DNA from: Cycas panzhihuaensis
Taxonomy: Eukaryota; Cycadophyta
Length of the DNA stretch: 64,000 nt
Direction of reading: 5' to 3'
Assembly (NCBI GenBank): GCA_023213395.1
Contig: CM041465.1
Location: forward strand, 101,563,741-101,627,740
Made by a program: the position numbers and the translations under genes. Numbering within the stretch: position 1 is the first letter of the stretch; every line of letters starts with the position of its first letter. Below, in pieces: positions 10,050 through 21,792 of this stretch. The notes beneath the pieces were generated by a model that worked only from the letters and a program-made list of their open reading frames with translations, was not told where the DNA came from and did no database searches.

Positions 10050-10883
10050 CTAGGGTATGGTGGGAAGGGGGGTGGTAACCATAGAGGGCCAAAAAGGGGA
10101 TATACCGATGGCAGAATGGTGAGAGGAGTTGTACCAATACTCTGCTAGGGAGAGCTGAGAGATCCACTTAGTTTGGTATTCAGAGGCAAAGCATCGTAGA
10201 TAAGTTTCTAAAGTTTTGTTCAGGACCTCGGATTGGCCATCTGTTTGCGGGTGGTAGGAAGAACTCATGTTAAATGAGGTTCTGACAGCCTTAAAGAGTT
10301 CTTGCCAAAAAGAGCTGGTGAACTTGGGGTCTCGATTGCAAACGATTGATGAAGATAAGCTATAAAGGTGAAATATGAATTGGACATATAGGTCGGTGAG
10401 ACGAGAGGACGTATACGAGGTGTGAACAGGGAGAATGTGTGAGTACTTAGTTAATTGGTCATTGATTACCCAAATGGAGTCAAACCCAGCAGATGGAGGT
10501 AAACCCATGATAAAGTCCATAGCAATATCCTGCCACTTGGCTTGAAGAATGTTTAGTGGTTGGAGAAGTCCAGGAAGGGCTTTGGTATCGATTTTATTTC
10601 GCTGACATATGTCACATTCTAATACGAAAGTGAATATTGTAGTCTTCATACGGGGCCAAAAGAAATCTGCATGGATTCGACGATAAGTTTTATCAAACCT
10701 TAAGTGGCCTTTGAGGGGAGAAGGGTGGTATTCTGTTAGGATTCTTGGTATGAATGAGGAGGATGGGTGGACAAAGATGAGATTTTGATAGAGTAGATGG
10801 TTATTAAAGGTTGACCAACCTTTGTGGGTGAAAACTTTTTTACTCCAGTTAGGGTAGTTAGGTTGGGCCTGGTTTTCAACCAA
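10050..10883 (-). pseudogene. Chromovirus integrase
   Basis: 277 residues. The N-terminal zinc-binding H..H..C..C module is visible (HPSPLKGHLRF, HADFFW, CDICQRNK). The catalytic core supplies the DDE triad in context: MDFIMGLP (Asp), NRDPKFTSSFW (Asp), GQSEVLNKTLE (Glu). It ends in a broken frame before the chromodomain-like tail. The enzyme would insert the cDNA copy; stops on both sides make this copy non-functional. Confidence 0.85.
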
Positions 10884-11434
10884 TAGTTCATCAAGCCAAA
10901 GGGGTTGGGGTTTGCTTATGGCATGGAGGCTTGGGTTGGGGATATTGTCATCAGGGTGGGGACGTGAAACGGCGTCTGTGATTGTATTGCCTTTGCCTTT
11001 TTTATACGATATTGTAAAGTCAAAAACTTGTAGACGGTGAGCCCACTTAGCTTGTTCTTCCGATAAGTCTGGTTGATGTAATAGATTATGGAGGCTATGA
11101 TGATCCGTGAGAATAGTGAATTTGGAGCCTAGGAGGTATTACTGCCACTTATCATTAGCTTGGAGAATAGCTTTCATCTCCTTCTAGTATGTAGAGAGAC
11201 AGAGCTCATGCTCTTTTAATTTTCAGCTCTCGAATGCAATGGGATGAGAGTCTTGCATCAGGACTGCACACAATCCGAATCCCGAGGCATCACATTCAAG
11301 TTGGAAAGGCTGGTTAAAGTCAGGAGTGATGAGGATTGGGGTGGAGTTCATTACAACTTTAAGGTGAGAAAAAGAAGCATCAACTTCTAGAGACCATTAA
11401 AAGGCATCTTTATGAAGGAGATTGGTTAAGGGGG
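10884..11434 (-). pseudogene. Chromovirus RNase H
   Basis: The minus strand carries CDASGFGLCAVLMQD and HPIAFES (near 11290-11220), then a stop, KAILQAND, FTILTDHHSLHNLL and a KKGKGNTITDA segment around 11100-10970. These are the RNase H landmarks in Ty3/gypsy order between reverse transcriptase and integrase. Stops interrupt it. Confidence 0.75.
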
Positions 11435-12419
11435 CTATGAGGGTGGTGTAGTTACGCCGTAACCGTTGGTAGAATCTTGTGAGCCCAAGGAATGCTCATA
11501 GTTGGGTAAGGGTGGTGGGTGTTGGCCGAGTCGTGATGACAGATATTTTATTGAGGTCCATGTGTACCCCTTCTGATGAGATGATATGCCCCAAGTATTT
11601 GAGTTTAGATTGCCTAAACTTGTACTTTGATAATTTTGCATAGAGGTGGTGGTTTTGTAGTATTTGAAGGACAATGTCTAGGTGTTGGATGTGGTGGTCT
11701 AGGCAGACACTATAAATAAGAATGTCATCAAAGAAGACTATGACAAATTTTCGGAGGTAGGGACCGAAGATTTTGTTCATGAGGGCTTGAAAAGTTGCTG
11801 GGGCATTACAAAGGCCGAAGGGCATAGCATGAAACTCAAAGTGGCCACGATGTGTTCAAAATGCTGTCTTATGGCAGTCTTCTGGGGCAATTGGGATTTG
11901 GTAGTAATTGGACTGAAGGTCTAGCTTAGAAAAGATAGTCGTGCCATGGATTTCATCCAACATGTCATCTACGCGAGGGGTGGGGAACTTATTTTTTATG
12001 GTAATTTTATTTAGCTCTCAATAATCGACATAGAGGTAGAAGGAACCATCCTTTTTCCTAACTAAGACTATTGGAGTTGCATAAGGGCTTTTGCTAGGTT
12101 GGATTATGCCCATGTTGAGGAGCTCGGTTGTGAGTTTCTTGATTTCATTCTTTTGAAAGTATGAGTTGTGGTAGGGTCTTAGGCTAATAGGGTCATGATT
12201 GGATTGGAGGTCAATTGTATGATAGAAGCCACGATCGGGTGGGGTAGCAGCGGGTAGAGAAGCAAAGACCTGCTCATATTGTGTAATGATGTCCTGGATG
12301 TGTGGGTGAATTTGCAGTTCGATTTGAATATTATTGAGGCAGACTATGTATCTTAGGTGGGATTGAAGATGGTGTTTCATACATCCAGGAGAGACCACTT
12401 GGTTAGGGGGAGACTGCAT
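11435..12419 (-). pseudogene. Chromovirus reverse transcriptase
   Basis: Two frames. At 12419-12018 it shows GIIQPSKSPYATPIVLV and RKKDGSF.L.VDY, the fingers region. At 11825-11496 it shows MPFGLCNAPATFQALMN, then the catalytic FFDDILIYS, KYLGHIISSEGV. FDD is intact. The region between 11826 and 12017 (FSKLDL, GYHQI-type sequence) is open only with stops. Confidence 0.85.
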
Positions 12420-12632
12420 CCTATAAATTTTGTGATTTCAACCCATTTGGTCTTTGAAAGCGATGAATGAGTTGGTAGGTGAGTTATTTGTACTGTAAGT
12501 TCCTAGAGTTTGTAACCATTGAATCCCCAAGATAGCATCGGACCCTCCTAGTGATAAGACATAGAAATCTGACACCAACAGATAGGAGCCAATTTGGACT
12601 TGTAGGTTTTTAATAACACTAGCACAATGGAG

Positions 12633-12992
12633 CTACTGGTACCCTGGCAGAGAACAGGTGAAGCCAGTTTTTGGTACTATATATAGGTTGAGTTGTCGAG
12701 CTATAGAGATATCAATGAAATTGAGTGACACGCCACCGTTGATCAAGATAGACATTGGAGTCTTGCGAAGAATGCCACAAACACGTAGGGGTTCAAGGCA
12801 AGAGGAGGTGGTGACAGCAGATAGGGACACTTTAGGGAGAGGTTCCTGGGTAGAGATCATGGGTGTCATCTTCAAGCTCGTGTTCAGAGTCAGAGTCAAA
12901 GGGTTCATCGGGGGATAGGGATGGGTCAATGGAAAAAACCATGCATTGTGCCTTACAGATGCGGTCGTGCCCGGAAGTCCACTTTTTTGCAC
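12633..12992 (-). pseudogene. Chromovirus aspartic protease region
   Basis: 119 residues. The active-site equivalent reads MSILINGGVSLNFID where functional elements have LIDSG..NFI(D/S), so the catalytic Asp appears replaced by Asn and the site is degenerate. It follows the gag zinc knuckle and precedes reverse transcriptase, as expected. Confidence 0.7.
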
Positions 12993-14240
12993 ACTGCATA
13001 CAGAGGCCAGCCTCTAGATGAAGTTATGCTTCGACTTGGGAAATTTGGACTCTTTTGGTAGATGAGTCATCATTTTGACGATCTGTAGTTGGACGGGTGG
13101 TATCATTCGGTCGCGGTCGAGGACGTGCAAAGTCGGCTTGAGGACGAGCAATGTCATCAAATTGGGGCCACGATTGTTGGAAGTCTGACTGTCGAGTGCG
13201 AGAGAACCAAATGTTATCCCAATGAGTCATTGAGGGTTTATCTGCCACAAATTCGGCCTCTACTGCTCGAGCCCACTTGAATGCGTCCTTGATGGAGTAG
13301 ATTGCCATTGTCTTTAGTCTCATCTGAATGCGATCTTGGAGTCACGCCACATAGATATCAATTATTGTTTGTTTATCCAAGTTTTGGCTTTGTGGCGAGC
13401 GATTGTATAAAGCTTGAAATTCGTCAGTATAAGCCTCCATTGTTGTAGTCTGTTTAAGTTGAGTAAGTTGTATTAAGAAAGATTGACTCTATGTATCCTT
13501 GTATTGTTCAAAGAAACAGCTGGTGAAGTGGGACCATGTTAAGTGGGAGGGATATTCTTGTTTCCACTAGTTGAACCAATGGTGGCTCATCCATCTAGGT
13601 GGATGGAAGCATATAAGAGTCGATCCCCCTCGAACATCGGGTGGAGTGTGAAATAGGATTCTAACTTGTTAATCCAACTTCGGGTATGTTACCTATTCAC
13701 ATTCGAATTGAAAGTAGGAATGTTGATTTTATGAAAAAAGGGCTGCCTTGGTGGAGAACCTCTTATAGTTGCATTGCTTCCTTGAAAAGGGGGAGGCTGG
13801 TTGCTTGTAGTATGGGAAGTGCCTGTGCTATGGAGTGGGGATTGCAACGATTGCTGGATTTGTGCCATGATTTCGTTTTTTGTGCCCTCGAGATCTGATT
13901 TGGTAGGTATGTTTTCAAACTTACTGGTGACATGTTGCTTGAAGTTCTTGGCATCTTGCTTGAAGTTGTTGAATTCAGTGGTTAACTCATTAATTCTTTC
14001 TCCTTGAGTTTTGCCATTGGAGTTGTAGAAGGGCTTCTGAAGCGGGAAATAGTAGAAAGAAGAGGAATGGATGAAGTGGGACAGACCAAGAAAGAACGAG
14101 ATATAAGGACAAGGGAGTTGTTACGATGGAAAGAAGGGGTAAAATGGGGGGGTGGGGTGTCTATAGTCTGTTGACTCCAAAAATTACATAAACAAGATAT
14201 TGGGCCCACTAAAAAGAGTGTGGAAGGCTCATCCAAATGG
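12940..14240 (-). pseudogene. Chromovirus gag
   Basis: The minus strand reads from about 14240 down to about 12940 in broken frames. The 13323-13024 frame (MRLKTMAIYSIKDAFKWARAVE, then a Pro/Arg/Asp-rich linker) and the following LCMQCAKKWTSGHDRIC motif are the end of gag with the single zinc knuckle typical of chromoviruses. Upstream frames are short and frameshifted, so the exact start is uncertain. Confidence 0.65.
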
Positions 14241-15358
14241 GGTATATGAAATTTAAGGTGAATTTGGGGTGGCAGGGCCCACTAGTGTCCTAGGTATTGG
14301 AAAACGTGAAAATTGCTTGTACGAACTAATCTAGTGCAAATTGACCAACATGATGTGCTGATCGAAATAAGGTATATGAGTTGTAGAGGTAATTTTAAGC
14401 TATGAACTTGCTCCGTGAGGAGTGACTATTTTTTTTGCTTCTTTTCTTTTCTTTCTTCTTCTTCTTCTTCTTTCTTCTCTCTCTCTCTTTTTTTTTTTTT
14501 GGAAGTCTGATTGCTTTGACGGGTTTTGAATTCAAGCAGTTAGTAGAAATTGGTCTCTCTTTCTTTTTTTTTTAATTATATACGGTGGCTTACGATCTTA
14601 ATTAGGAATGAAGCAGGTGAAGTAGGGTGGAAATGATCAGAGGTGTCCTGCCAACTGCTAGATAAGGTGTGCTTGGTCTTGTAGGCCTGCCAATAAACTT
14701 TTGATGTAGAAGTTCGGGGCATGTAGCTTCGTGATGCTAACCGCTAACCACTGCACTACAAGACTTCAACGACTGATAGTTTACCTATGCTAGGGAGGAT
14801 TTGGGATCCTAAAGGGGTCCTCCTATATACCTGAAAGTACGTGGAGGCGCACTTCCGTAGTCAGGGTCTGTCTAGGGCTTGGTTTAAGAGTGTTATCTCC
14901 AGTCCTTCACGCAAGGGGCGGAAAAGCCACGATGCACTTAGCAAGAATGACAAATCCTTGTGATATTTAAAGACTCTCGGTACAGGGTCTCTACCTAACT
15001 ACTTGGATAGTCGTCTAGCGGTGTTATCTACCCAAGAAAAAGAGGAGGGAGGGAGAAAGGGTAGCCGCTTAGCGTTGTTATCTACCCTTGGAATACAACT
15101 CAATGCAAAAATTGAAATAAAGAAATGAATACTAAAAACTAGATGAAAAATAGAAAAATAAATTACTAGCATTACCTGGGGGAAGAAATTCCCCTTCCCT
15201 CACGACTCTTGAGCTGTCTTGGTACCGTTTCTCAATCTTCGTGGAGAGAGTACTAAGTGAAGGTCTTTCTTTGATCTCTACCTGGATAGAGAGAGTACTC
15301 GATCTAACAGAGAAAAAAAAAATTGATTTTCTGGGCAGCTTTCCATGATTATGAATGT
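14241..15358 (-). other. Leader region of the chromovirus
   Basis: About 1.1 kb between primer site and gag with no open frame. It holds a CT/TTC-rich low-complexity tract (about 14438-14500), two loose copies of a GTTATCTACCC-containing sentence near 15014-15090, and a possible tRNA-derived fragment on the minus strand near 14765-14704. Confidence 0.5.
14438..14500 (+). repeat. (TTC)n/CT-rich microsatellite
   Basis: Pure pyrimidine stretch of CTTCTTCTTC and CTCTCTCT followed by a T run. It is purine-rich on the transcribed strand of the element. Confidence 0.85.
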
Positions 15359-15371
15359 GGCTCTGATACCA
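15359..15371 (-). other. Primer-binding site (tRNA-iMet type) of the chromovirus
   Basis: The minus strand reads TGGTATCAGAGCC two bases inside the 5' LTR. This matches the 3' end of plant initiator tRNA-Met, the usual primer for this group, and fixes the element's orientation. Confidence 0.92.
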
Positions 15372-15373
15372 CT

Positions 15374-15707
15374 TGGAGTGTTTCCTCTCAGAAATTTGAC
15401 CTTGTAGATGTTGACCCAACAGAAGTAAAGCCAAAATAACACAAGTTCGCAAACATGTCACCAAAGCGAGCACTGAAGTACTTTCTCTTTAAGATAATAA
15501 TACTTAATAATCATTACAAGTAGAGCTCGACCCTTTAACTAAGCATGCAAGGGTCTTCTTCCTTGTGATATTGTTGGTGGCCTAGCAGCCTTACATCTTA
15601 TTGGACAACTTAGCGGTCCATGCACAAATCTTAATAGCTAACATCAATCTTTAACCTTTTGGTAACTCTCGCTTGCTAGTGCTTGGAAAAGGTGGGTATA
15701 CTTTATA
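15374..15707 (-). repeat. 5' LTR of the chromovirus
   Basis: 334 bp. The outer end is degenerate (TACTTTATA where the partner has TACGTTACA), so the terminal CA has decayed to TA. TSD TTTTA follows at 15708-15712. Confidence 0.88.
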
Positions 15708-15712
15708 TTTTA

Positions 15713-16487
15713 TTTCAATGAAGTGGAAGTGCTCTAATAGAGATGTAAGAGTTTCATAGACTTGTCAAAGAGAAGCTAAAGGTTATACAAGGTATTATAT
15801 ATGTAGTTGTTTAAAACTAGAGATGTTTGCCTTGATCTCTTTTGTTTATATTTATATATATATTTTATTTTTAAAATTTTATTTTTATTTTTAAATTTAT
15901 AGAATTGTTCAATGTGTTGTCGCATATGTTTAATGATCAATCTAAATGTTTATGATCTCTTTTTTTTTAATTAAAAAAAAAGAATTGTTGAACTTGAACT
16001 CGCAAACCTTATTTTTGGAGGAAAGAATTGGGTTCTTCAAAACAATGGCAACCCTTCTAGGGTTCTTAGTGCTTTAAATAGCATATAATAGTAGAAATAC
16101 TCGAGTACTACCAAATATCAAAAGATGAAAGCAATAAACCACCAATAACGACTCCAAATTGCATTGAGAAAAAAGAAGTATTGAAATGATAACAAATTTG
16201 GGAATACATAGAGGAATGAAATAATAATAGATATGGTAGCTTTAGAGCAAATGAAATAGCATCTAATAATGTAACCCATCTCTATTACAATGCTTCCCCA
16301 AGATAATAAAACACCTTCTATAGCAATTATTCCTCTTTGAGACAAGGGTGACTCTAGAAATAACATCTCCTCCCAAAGGAGTGAAGAGGCCAAATAAACT
16401 CCAAAAGCTAAAGTTTTCAAGAGACCAATCCACTCTTTGTATACAACTGCATGTCCAAATTATGAATTATTTTAGGCTAGGGTTGGC
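15713..16487. other. Intron sequence between elements
   Basis: AT-rich, with homopolymer T and A runs (near 15840-15900 and 15960-15980). No coding region or transposon end recognised. Confidence 0.5.
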
Positions 16488-16492
16488 TTTAC

Positions 16493-16854
16493 TATTAGAG
16501 TGGCTGTTAAGTTTAATTGCTTATGGTTAATGCTAAGTGGTGATCAATTAATGTCAAGCCAAAAGGCACAAATACCAAGAGTTGTAACCATTGGTTAATG
16601 CATTGTTTGGGGTGTTATATAAACCCCTAGGTGTTATCTATAATATGGGTCAACCATACCAAGGAGGATGTATCAATTAAGATTAGAAGAAATGTAGTCG
16701 ACCATTTTTCCTGGGTGGGTTTTTTCCCAAAAGGGTTTTCCCATGTTAAACTTGTGTACTGCATATTGTGCTCTTTCATGTGTGTTTGCATATGTATGCC
16801 CAAGATCCTTGTTGTTCAAAAATGCATGATTTTACAGTTTCATGTTTCTTCACA
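16493..16854 (+). repeat. 5' LTR of element E
   Basis: 362 bp, starting TATTAGAGTGGC (TG has become TA) and ending TTCTTCACA. It contains GTTATATAAACCCC, a TATA-like promoter word, near 16615. Confidence 0.88.
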
Positions 16855-19237
16855 TGGTATCAAAGTTGAATGGATATATATGTATATAACTGAGGCTGCG
16901 GTTGGGTGGAGGTGATAAGATCGAAGGCTACTTGGTAACACTAATGAAAGTCCTATTTGTGGTGATTTTAATCTTCTCCAACAAGTAAAAGGGCATCACG
17001 TAATTGCAATGGTTATTGAATAAGTGGAATTCACCTGTCAACAAGATTTTACTCCTATGTATGATCATAAATCGACATTGGGCACTCCAATTGTTTGTTG
17101 GGCCACATTTGGTGGTGATTTGATAGTGGTGGCCTGATTTGGGCTTGTTCTGAGAGTGTTGGGCTCTGTTTAAAGGCCGTTTGGAAACTTTGGGCATTAG
17201 ATCTTGTGCCCATACAATAGAGAGGCTATTGGCACCTTCCATGGGCATGATTTGATCTGTTTGAGGAGTTTTCAGCTTGTGTTTGTGGTGCGGTGATGCA
17301 TTTTGCTATATATCGATGTTTAAATGCTTGTTTTAGAGCTGATTCTCTTGCTTGAAGGTTGTTGGTTCATTTATGTTAGTGGGATAGTCGTACTTGGAGC
17401 CATGTGTCATGGTATGAGGTCGTATGACAATAAGATAGCTTTGGGTGTCTTTGCATAGATCGTGTGACTTCTTTTGAGCCGTTTTGGGCATGTATGAGGT
17501 CGTGGCTTGTGCACCAGCTATGGTTGTGATTTTGGAGATATGCTATTCAAAGGAGGAGCTGCGACGATTGAAATATGGTGGGCAACGTTAAAAATATAGA
17601 AACTGAGGTTTTAAAACCTTATGTTATACAGAATACATTTTATAAAATTTTTACCATGTGTTTCAACAGTTGCATGAGGGAAAAAGTCGCACGCTGTTTT
17701 GGGAGAATCAACTTTTTTGAGAAAAAGATATTCTTCTTCTAAAGAGCTTATTCCATTGTTCAAATTTGCATCTAATTGTTCGATGTTGAGAGGTAATCTT
17801 CGGGATGCATTTTGTGTCAAATGAAATGCTAGTGGAAACACTAGCATGGTGTGTTGTGATTTGTTGGAGATGTTGTGATTTATAATCAAGATTATATTCT
17901 TCTCCAAGCTTATAAACCTTGGATTATGATTGCAATTATTAATTGCTTGCATTTTAAAAGTTGCACCCATGTCTCTTTGGAGGAAGCCATTGTATGTTGG
18001 AGTAAAAAAATCTTGATTGATTAATGATTTGATTGTTGATTGGAAGCATGGATCTAAAGCAGTAAGGAGTGGAAATGATTTCAAGCATGTTGGAAGCCAT
18101 GCAAAACCAATTTAGAGCTTGTTTGTTGTTCATTTGGAGGTCGTGTTTATTACACAAAGCCGTATGGAAAACACTATGATGTCATAAAAAATTATGGCAA
18201 GATTGTGTGTAGATTAGCTACGTTGAAGCCTTCTTCTAACATGGAGACATCATATGATAGTCTTGCTTGATGAGAGTTCATTTTAGAGCTTGTTTGGAAT
18301 GTGAACACATTGCGGTGGAGCATGTTGTGTGTGTTTGTGAGCCATTATGGGTGGTGTTATAGTTTGCACATGTATCAATTCAAGTGCTAATGTTATGCTT
18401 GTTATTTGCCTAAAAACATATGGGCAAGTGAATTAACGTGAAAATTCTTTTTAAAAGATTATGATACAAGGGGTAGTGTTATGCATTAGGAGAGTGAGAA
18501 ACTATGTATAGAGCGCAAAGACCACACATATGAAGTGTGAGGCTACATATATAGTATGTGAAGCCATGTATGAAGCATGGAGGCCATATGTGAAGTATAA
18601 AGGCCACATTTGAGGCATTGGAGCGTTGAAAGGGTTCAAAGGGTACGAACCTTCAAAATGCAATCAAAACTCACGTCTTGAGCCATTCAAGATTTGGATT
18701 GTATGGTGTGCAAAATAAGCCATTGTTGGGCAGCCTTTGTGCAATTCTAAGAGAAAGTGTTAAGCCCATTTGTAGGTGCAAAGCTTTTTGCAAAGGTGTG
18801 ACATGGAGAGAAGCCACAAAAGAAGTGGATTTAGGGTGCCTTCTAAAATTGGGCATATTAACTGTTAATAGGAGTGATCTAAAGGAGGCTCAAATGAATG
18901 ATGTTTACAACTACAAGTTAGTGGAATTGTCATTGACTCTGAATCATATAACACTCATTTACAACCTAAATCAGATACGTTAGATGGTTGTATAAGAATG
19001 TTTGTTAGCTCTTGTTACTACCATTTCTTTTAAAGTCATATGTGAAGATTGAAGTGAAGATGGATGGAGTGATGGTGATAACAAAGGACATGCTAAATTC
19101 GTGTTAGTTTGGAAATTTAGCAAAATTATCCTTGAGGGGGGATATGTTAGAAGCAAATAAGATAGCCAGGACAATTCCAACCTTTACCAGATATTTCAAA
19201 ATGTAGACCGACTTCTAACTTTCGCATTAAGGGGGGA
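16855..19237 (+). other. Internal region of element E
   Basis: No protein domain recognised. From about 18510 to 18620 a loosely repeated phrase built on AAGCATGGAGGCCATATG or GTGAAGCCATGTATG recurs four to five times. A longish open frame at 18678-18983 has no recognisable motif and no coding support. Confidence 0.5.
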
Positions 19238-19593
19238 TGTTAGAGTGGCAGTTAAGGTTAACTGCTTTTGGTTAATGCAAAGTAGTGATTAATTAATGTC
19301 AAGCCAAAAGGCATGATACCAAGAGTTGCAACCTTTGGTTAATGCACCGTTTGGGGTGTTATGTAAACCCCTAGGTGCCATTTGTAATATGGGCCAACAA
19401 TATTGAAGAGGATGTGCCAATCACGATTTAAATGTAGTCGAACATTTTTCCTGTGTGGGTTTTTTCCCAAAAGGGTTTTTCCACATTAAACCTATGTACT
19501 GTGTACTGCTTTTTCATGTGTGCTTGCATATGTATGATCAAGATCCTTGTTGTTCAGAGATGCATGATTTTATAGTTTCAAGTTTTTCTCACA
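19238..19593 (+). repeat. 3' LTR of element E
   Basis: 356 bp, from TGTTAGAGTGGC to TTTCTCACA. The TATA-like word is changed to TTATGTAAACCCC. Differences from the 5' copy are frequent, implying an older insertion than Copia-A. Confidence 0.88.
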
Positions 19594-19598
19594 CTTAC

Positions 19599-21231
19599 AA
19601 ATAATTAATAATTTTATAGTGAATTCGATTTCCAATAATATGTATGTAACATTGTCAACTTAAACTTGCAAAACTTCTTCATACGATGTTCATTTAAGGC
19701 CCACAACCACTCATTTTGAAGCTAATGAGAAGCTATATGCCATGATCCATGTTTTGCAATTTGATTTCTTTTATGTTAAGACCATAATTATAAAATAATC
19801 AATTTCTCTTCATTTCTAAAGGTGCTTTGTTTATTTAGAGGGCATGTACAGAAAAATTCCACCCTTGTAACATGCTTTGCCCCTAAAACATGGGTATAGG
19901 TGGATGATATTTCCACCACGATTCACATTCGACTTGAAGTTGGTGCATATGTTTAGGGGTTGGCTCCACTTGGTCAACTTGGTCAGATATTGGTCCTCCG
20001 TAGTGAGAATGAAGTGTAACATAATCCTTGACTCCATGAACCTTCGAACCGAACAACTTTGGATTTTTGCTTTCAAGGCTTTGTTGCCACATTTGGGTTA
20101 GAACTAGTCATATTGACATCAAATATGGTTTGTTTTACTTTGCACATACCTTCTAAGTAATGATCACTTCACTTAGGCCCAGGTTTGCGATTGCCTCCCT
20201 GATTGTTGTGAAGGCAATGGAATCAATCTTAATTGTATATTTTATGCTACTCCTACCTCATCTTTAACGGGTGAACATGACTAAACATATGCTGCCTATG
20301 TTATGAATGCTCATGCCATCAACATAATGCCCTATCTAATGTTTGTTGTAACATATAGCCAAATACTCATGGGATACTAACATAGAGACTGCAACATACC
20401 ACAAAATGCTTACTAATACAAAATCCAATTAGATGCACACATCAAAGAATAGAGAATTTCTTAAACCCTTGAGCTTTCATTAAGAACCAAGATATGTATT
20501 CACAATAATATTTTCCAATACTTGGCTCTATTGTGAGGATGGCCATTTATCTTTGGTCAAGGGCTGCCCTTACGTAAAATGGTGTGACCCTTGCTTACAA
20601 ATACATGCCCCTTTGCTAGCCATTAGCAGTTGTACTTCTGCTCTCATAGTTGACTACATAACATGTTTAACTAATCATTAACTAATGCTTTAATCCCTAT
20701 TTACATTGGCATACTGTGATACGCTTGCCATCCATAGCCTCATTCCATCTTTATTCTCACTGACCTTCTGTTGGTATGTTGTGTCAATCTACTGTTGGTA
20801 TGCCCTTGATATTCAGGCTGGCCTGCCATTTGAATGCCCTATAGAATGCTTGTTGTAGTCTGCTAGTGCTCAAGAGGAGGTATCAAAACTTGAGCATACG
20901 TCCATGCATCCCTACCTAGCAAACACCGCCAAAACAAGTGCCTGATGGTTTGAAATGGGTCAGTAGAGGCCACTGCTGCAAAGCTTGGATAGTCTATTTG
21001 TAGGTGCTAGCTCTGATGTATGATGGGCCAAGCAAAAGAAACCGTTTTTTGGGTTCTGAGTGAGCTCTTCACTACTGTTCAAATCTTTTAGACCATATGT
21101 TCTCTAAATAGTATGCCCCTTTTTTTGTTTATATAAATAATTCTTTCAATTAATAGAAATTATTTCAACAAAAATAAATTGGGAATTGCATTTTCTACAA
21201 GTTTTAGAGGTGTTTGTATAATTTTAATGTA
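19599..21231. other. Intron sequence between elements E and Copia-A+
   Basis: 1.6 kb, AT-rich. No convincing coding frame, LTR or RNA gene was found; open frames around 19831-20101 overlap on both strands and lack motifs. Confidence 0.5.
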
Positions 21232-21236
21232 CACAG

Positions 21237-21790
21237 TGTTAAACCTTATGTTTACATGTTAAGATAATGTACTTTTATTTTCATGTAATATGTGTACTTT
21301 TTACTTTAGGGGTGACTTATCACTTAAGTGATAAAGTGCACACCCACATTCTTTCTAGTGACACAACGTTGTCACTAAAGGGTCAAATGGACCCTCATGC
21401 CTTTTTGCTCACATGAGAGCCCAAAAGGACACATGTCCAACATGCAAGGCATGTATCTTAGATGTTTGACACTTGTCAAACATCCAAGGCCTTAGGTCTC
21501 TCATTTCACTCTATATAACGAGACCTTTTCTCATTGTCTCATAAGAGAGTTGGAGTCAGATTGTTATCTTTGTCGGTTTGCTAATCAAACTGTTCATTCT
21601 TTGGAGGTTGGACCAATTCCAACTCCACACATTGGGTATCATTTTCTCTTGCTCCTTCATTTGTGCTTTGTCTCTTTGCTCTCTATTTTCCTTGAGATTA
21701 TTATACTTGTTTGTATTTCTGCAACTAGAACTAAAGTGATCCTAGTTTCTAGATCTTGGGACTGTTGAGGCCATCTAGCCTCTTTTCACA
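21237..21790 (+). repeat. 5' LTR of Copia-A+
   Basis: TG...CA termini (TGTTAAACC to TCTTTTCACA). Contains an 18-bp palindrome TTATCACTTAAGTGATAA (21317-21334), a hairpin with 14-bp arms (21458-21487) and a TATATAA box 25 bp after the hairpin, marking U3 and the likely transcription start nearby. Confidence 0.93.
21512..21518 (+). promoter_or_regulatory. TATA box of the Copia-A+ LTR
   Basis: TATATAA in the context CACTCTATATAACGAG, conserved in the 3' LTR (near 28704) and in both LTRs of the minus copy. The position two-fifths into the LTR fits the U3/R boundary. Confidence 0.6.
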
Positions 21791-21792
21791 TT

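Larger units (their letters stand above)
9134..15707 (-). mobile_element. Ty3/gypsy chromovirus, complete but decayed (6.6 kb)
   Basis: Paired LTRs (9134-9463 and 15374-15707) are flanked by the 5-bp TSD TTTTA (9129-9133 and 15708-15712). On the minus strand the order is 5' LTR, primer site, leader, gag with zinc knuckle, protease, reverse transcriptase, RNase H, integrase, chromodomain-like tail, polypurine tract, 3' LTR. Protease-RT-RNase H-integrase order defines Ty3/gypsy, and the tail defines a chromovirus. Many stops break the polyprotein, so it is not autonomous now. It sits antisense in host intron 3. Confidence 0.92.
16493..19593 (+). mobile_element. Element E: non-autonomous LTR retrotransposon (3.1 kb)
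   Basis: Similar LTRs at 16493-16854 and 19238-19593 flank 2.4 kb without recognisable gag or pol. The primer site (TGGTATCAAAG, 16855) and polypurine tract (AAGGGGGGA, about 19229-19237) are in place. TSDs are TTTAC (16488-16492) and CTTAC (19594-19598), one mismatch. The internal region has only short frames, so the element must have been mobilised in trans. A Copia partner is likely from the primer and LTR size, but unproven. Confidence 0.85.

Noticed and set aside
12658-12918. Plus-strand frame overlapping the chromovirus protease.
   Set aside because: Shadow of the minus-strand coding region; same for 13089-13280 and 13686-14007.
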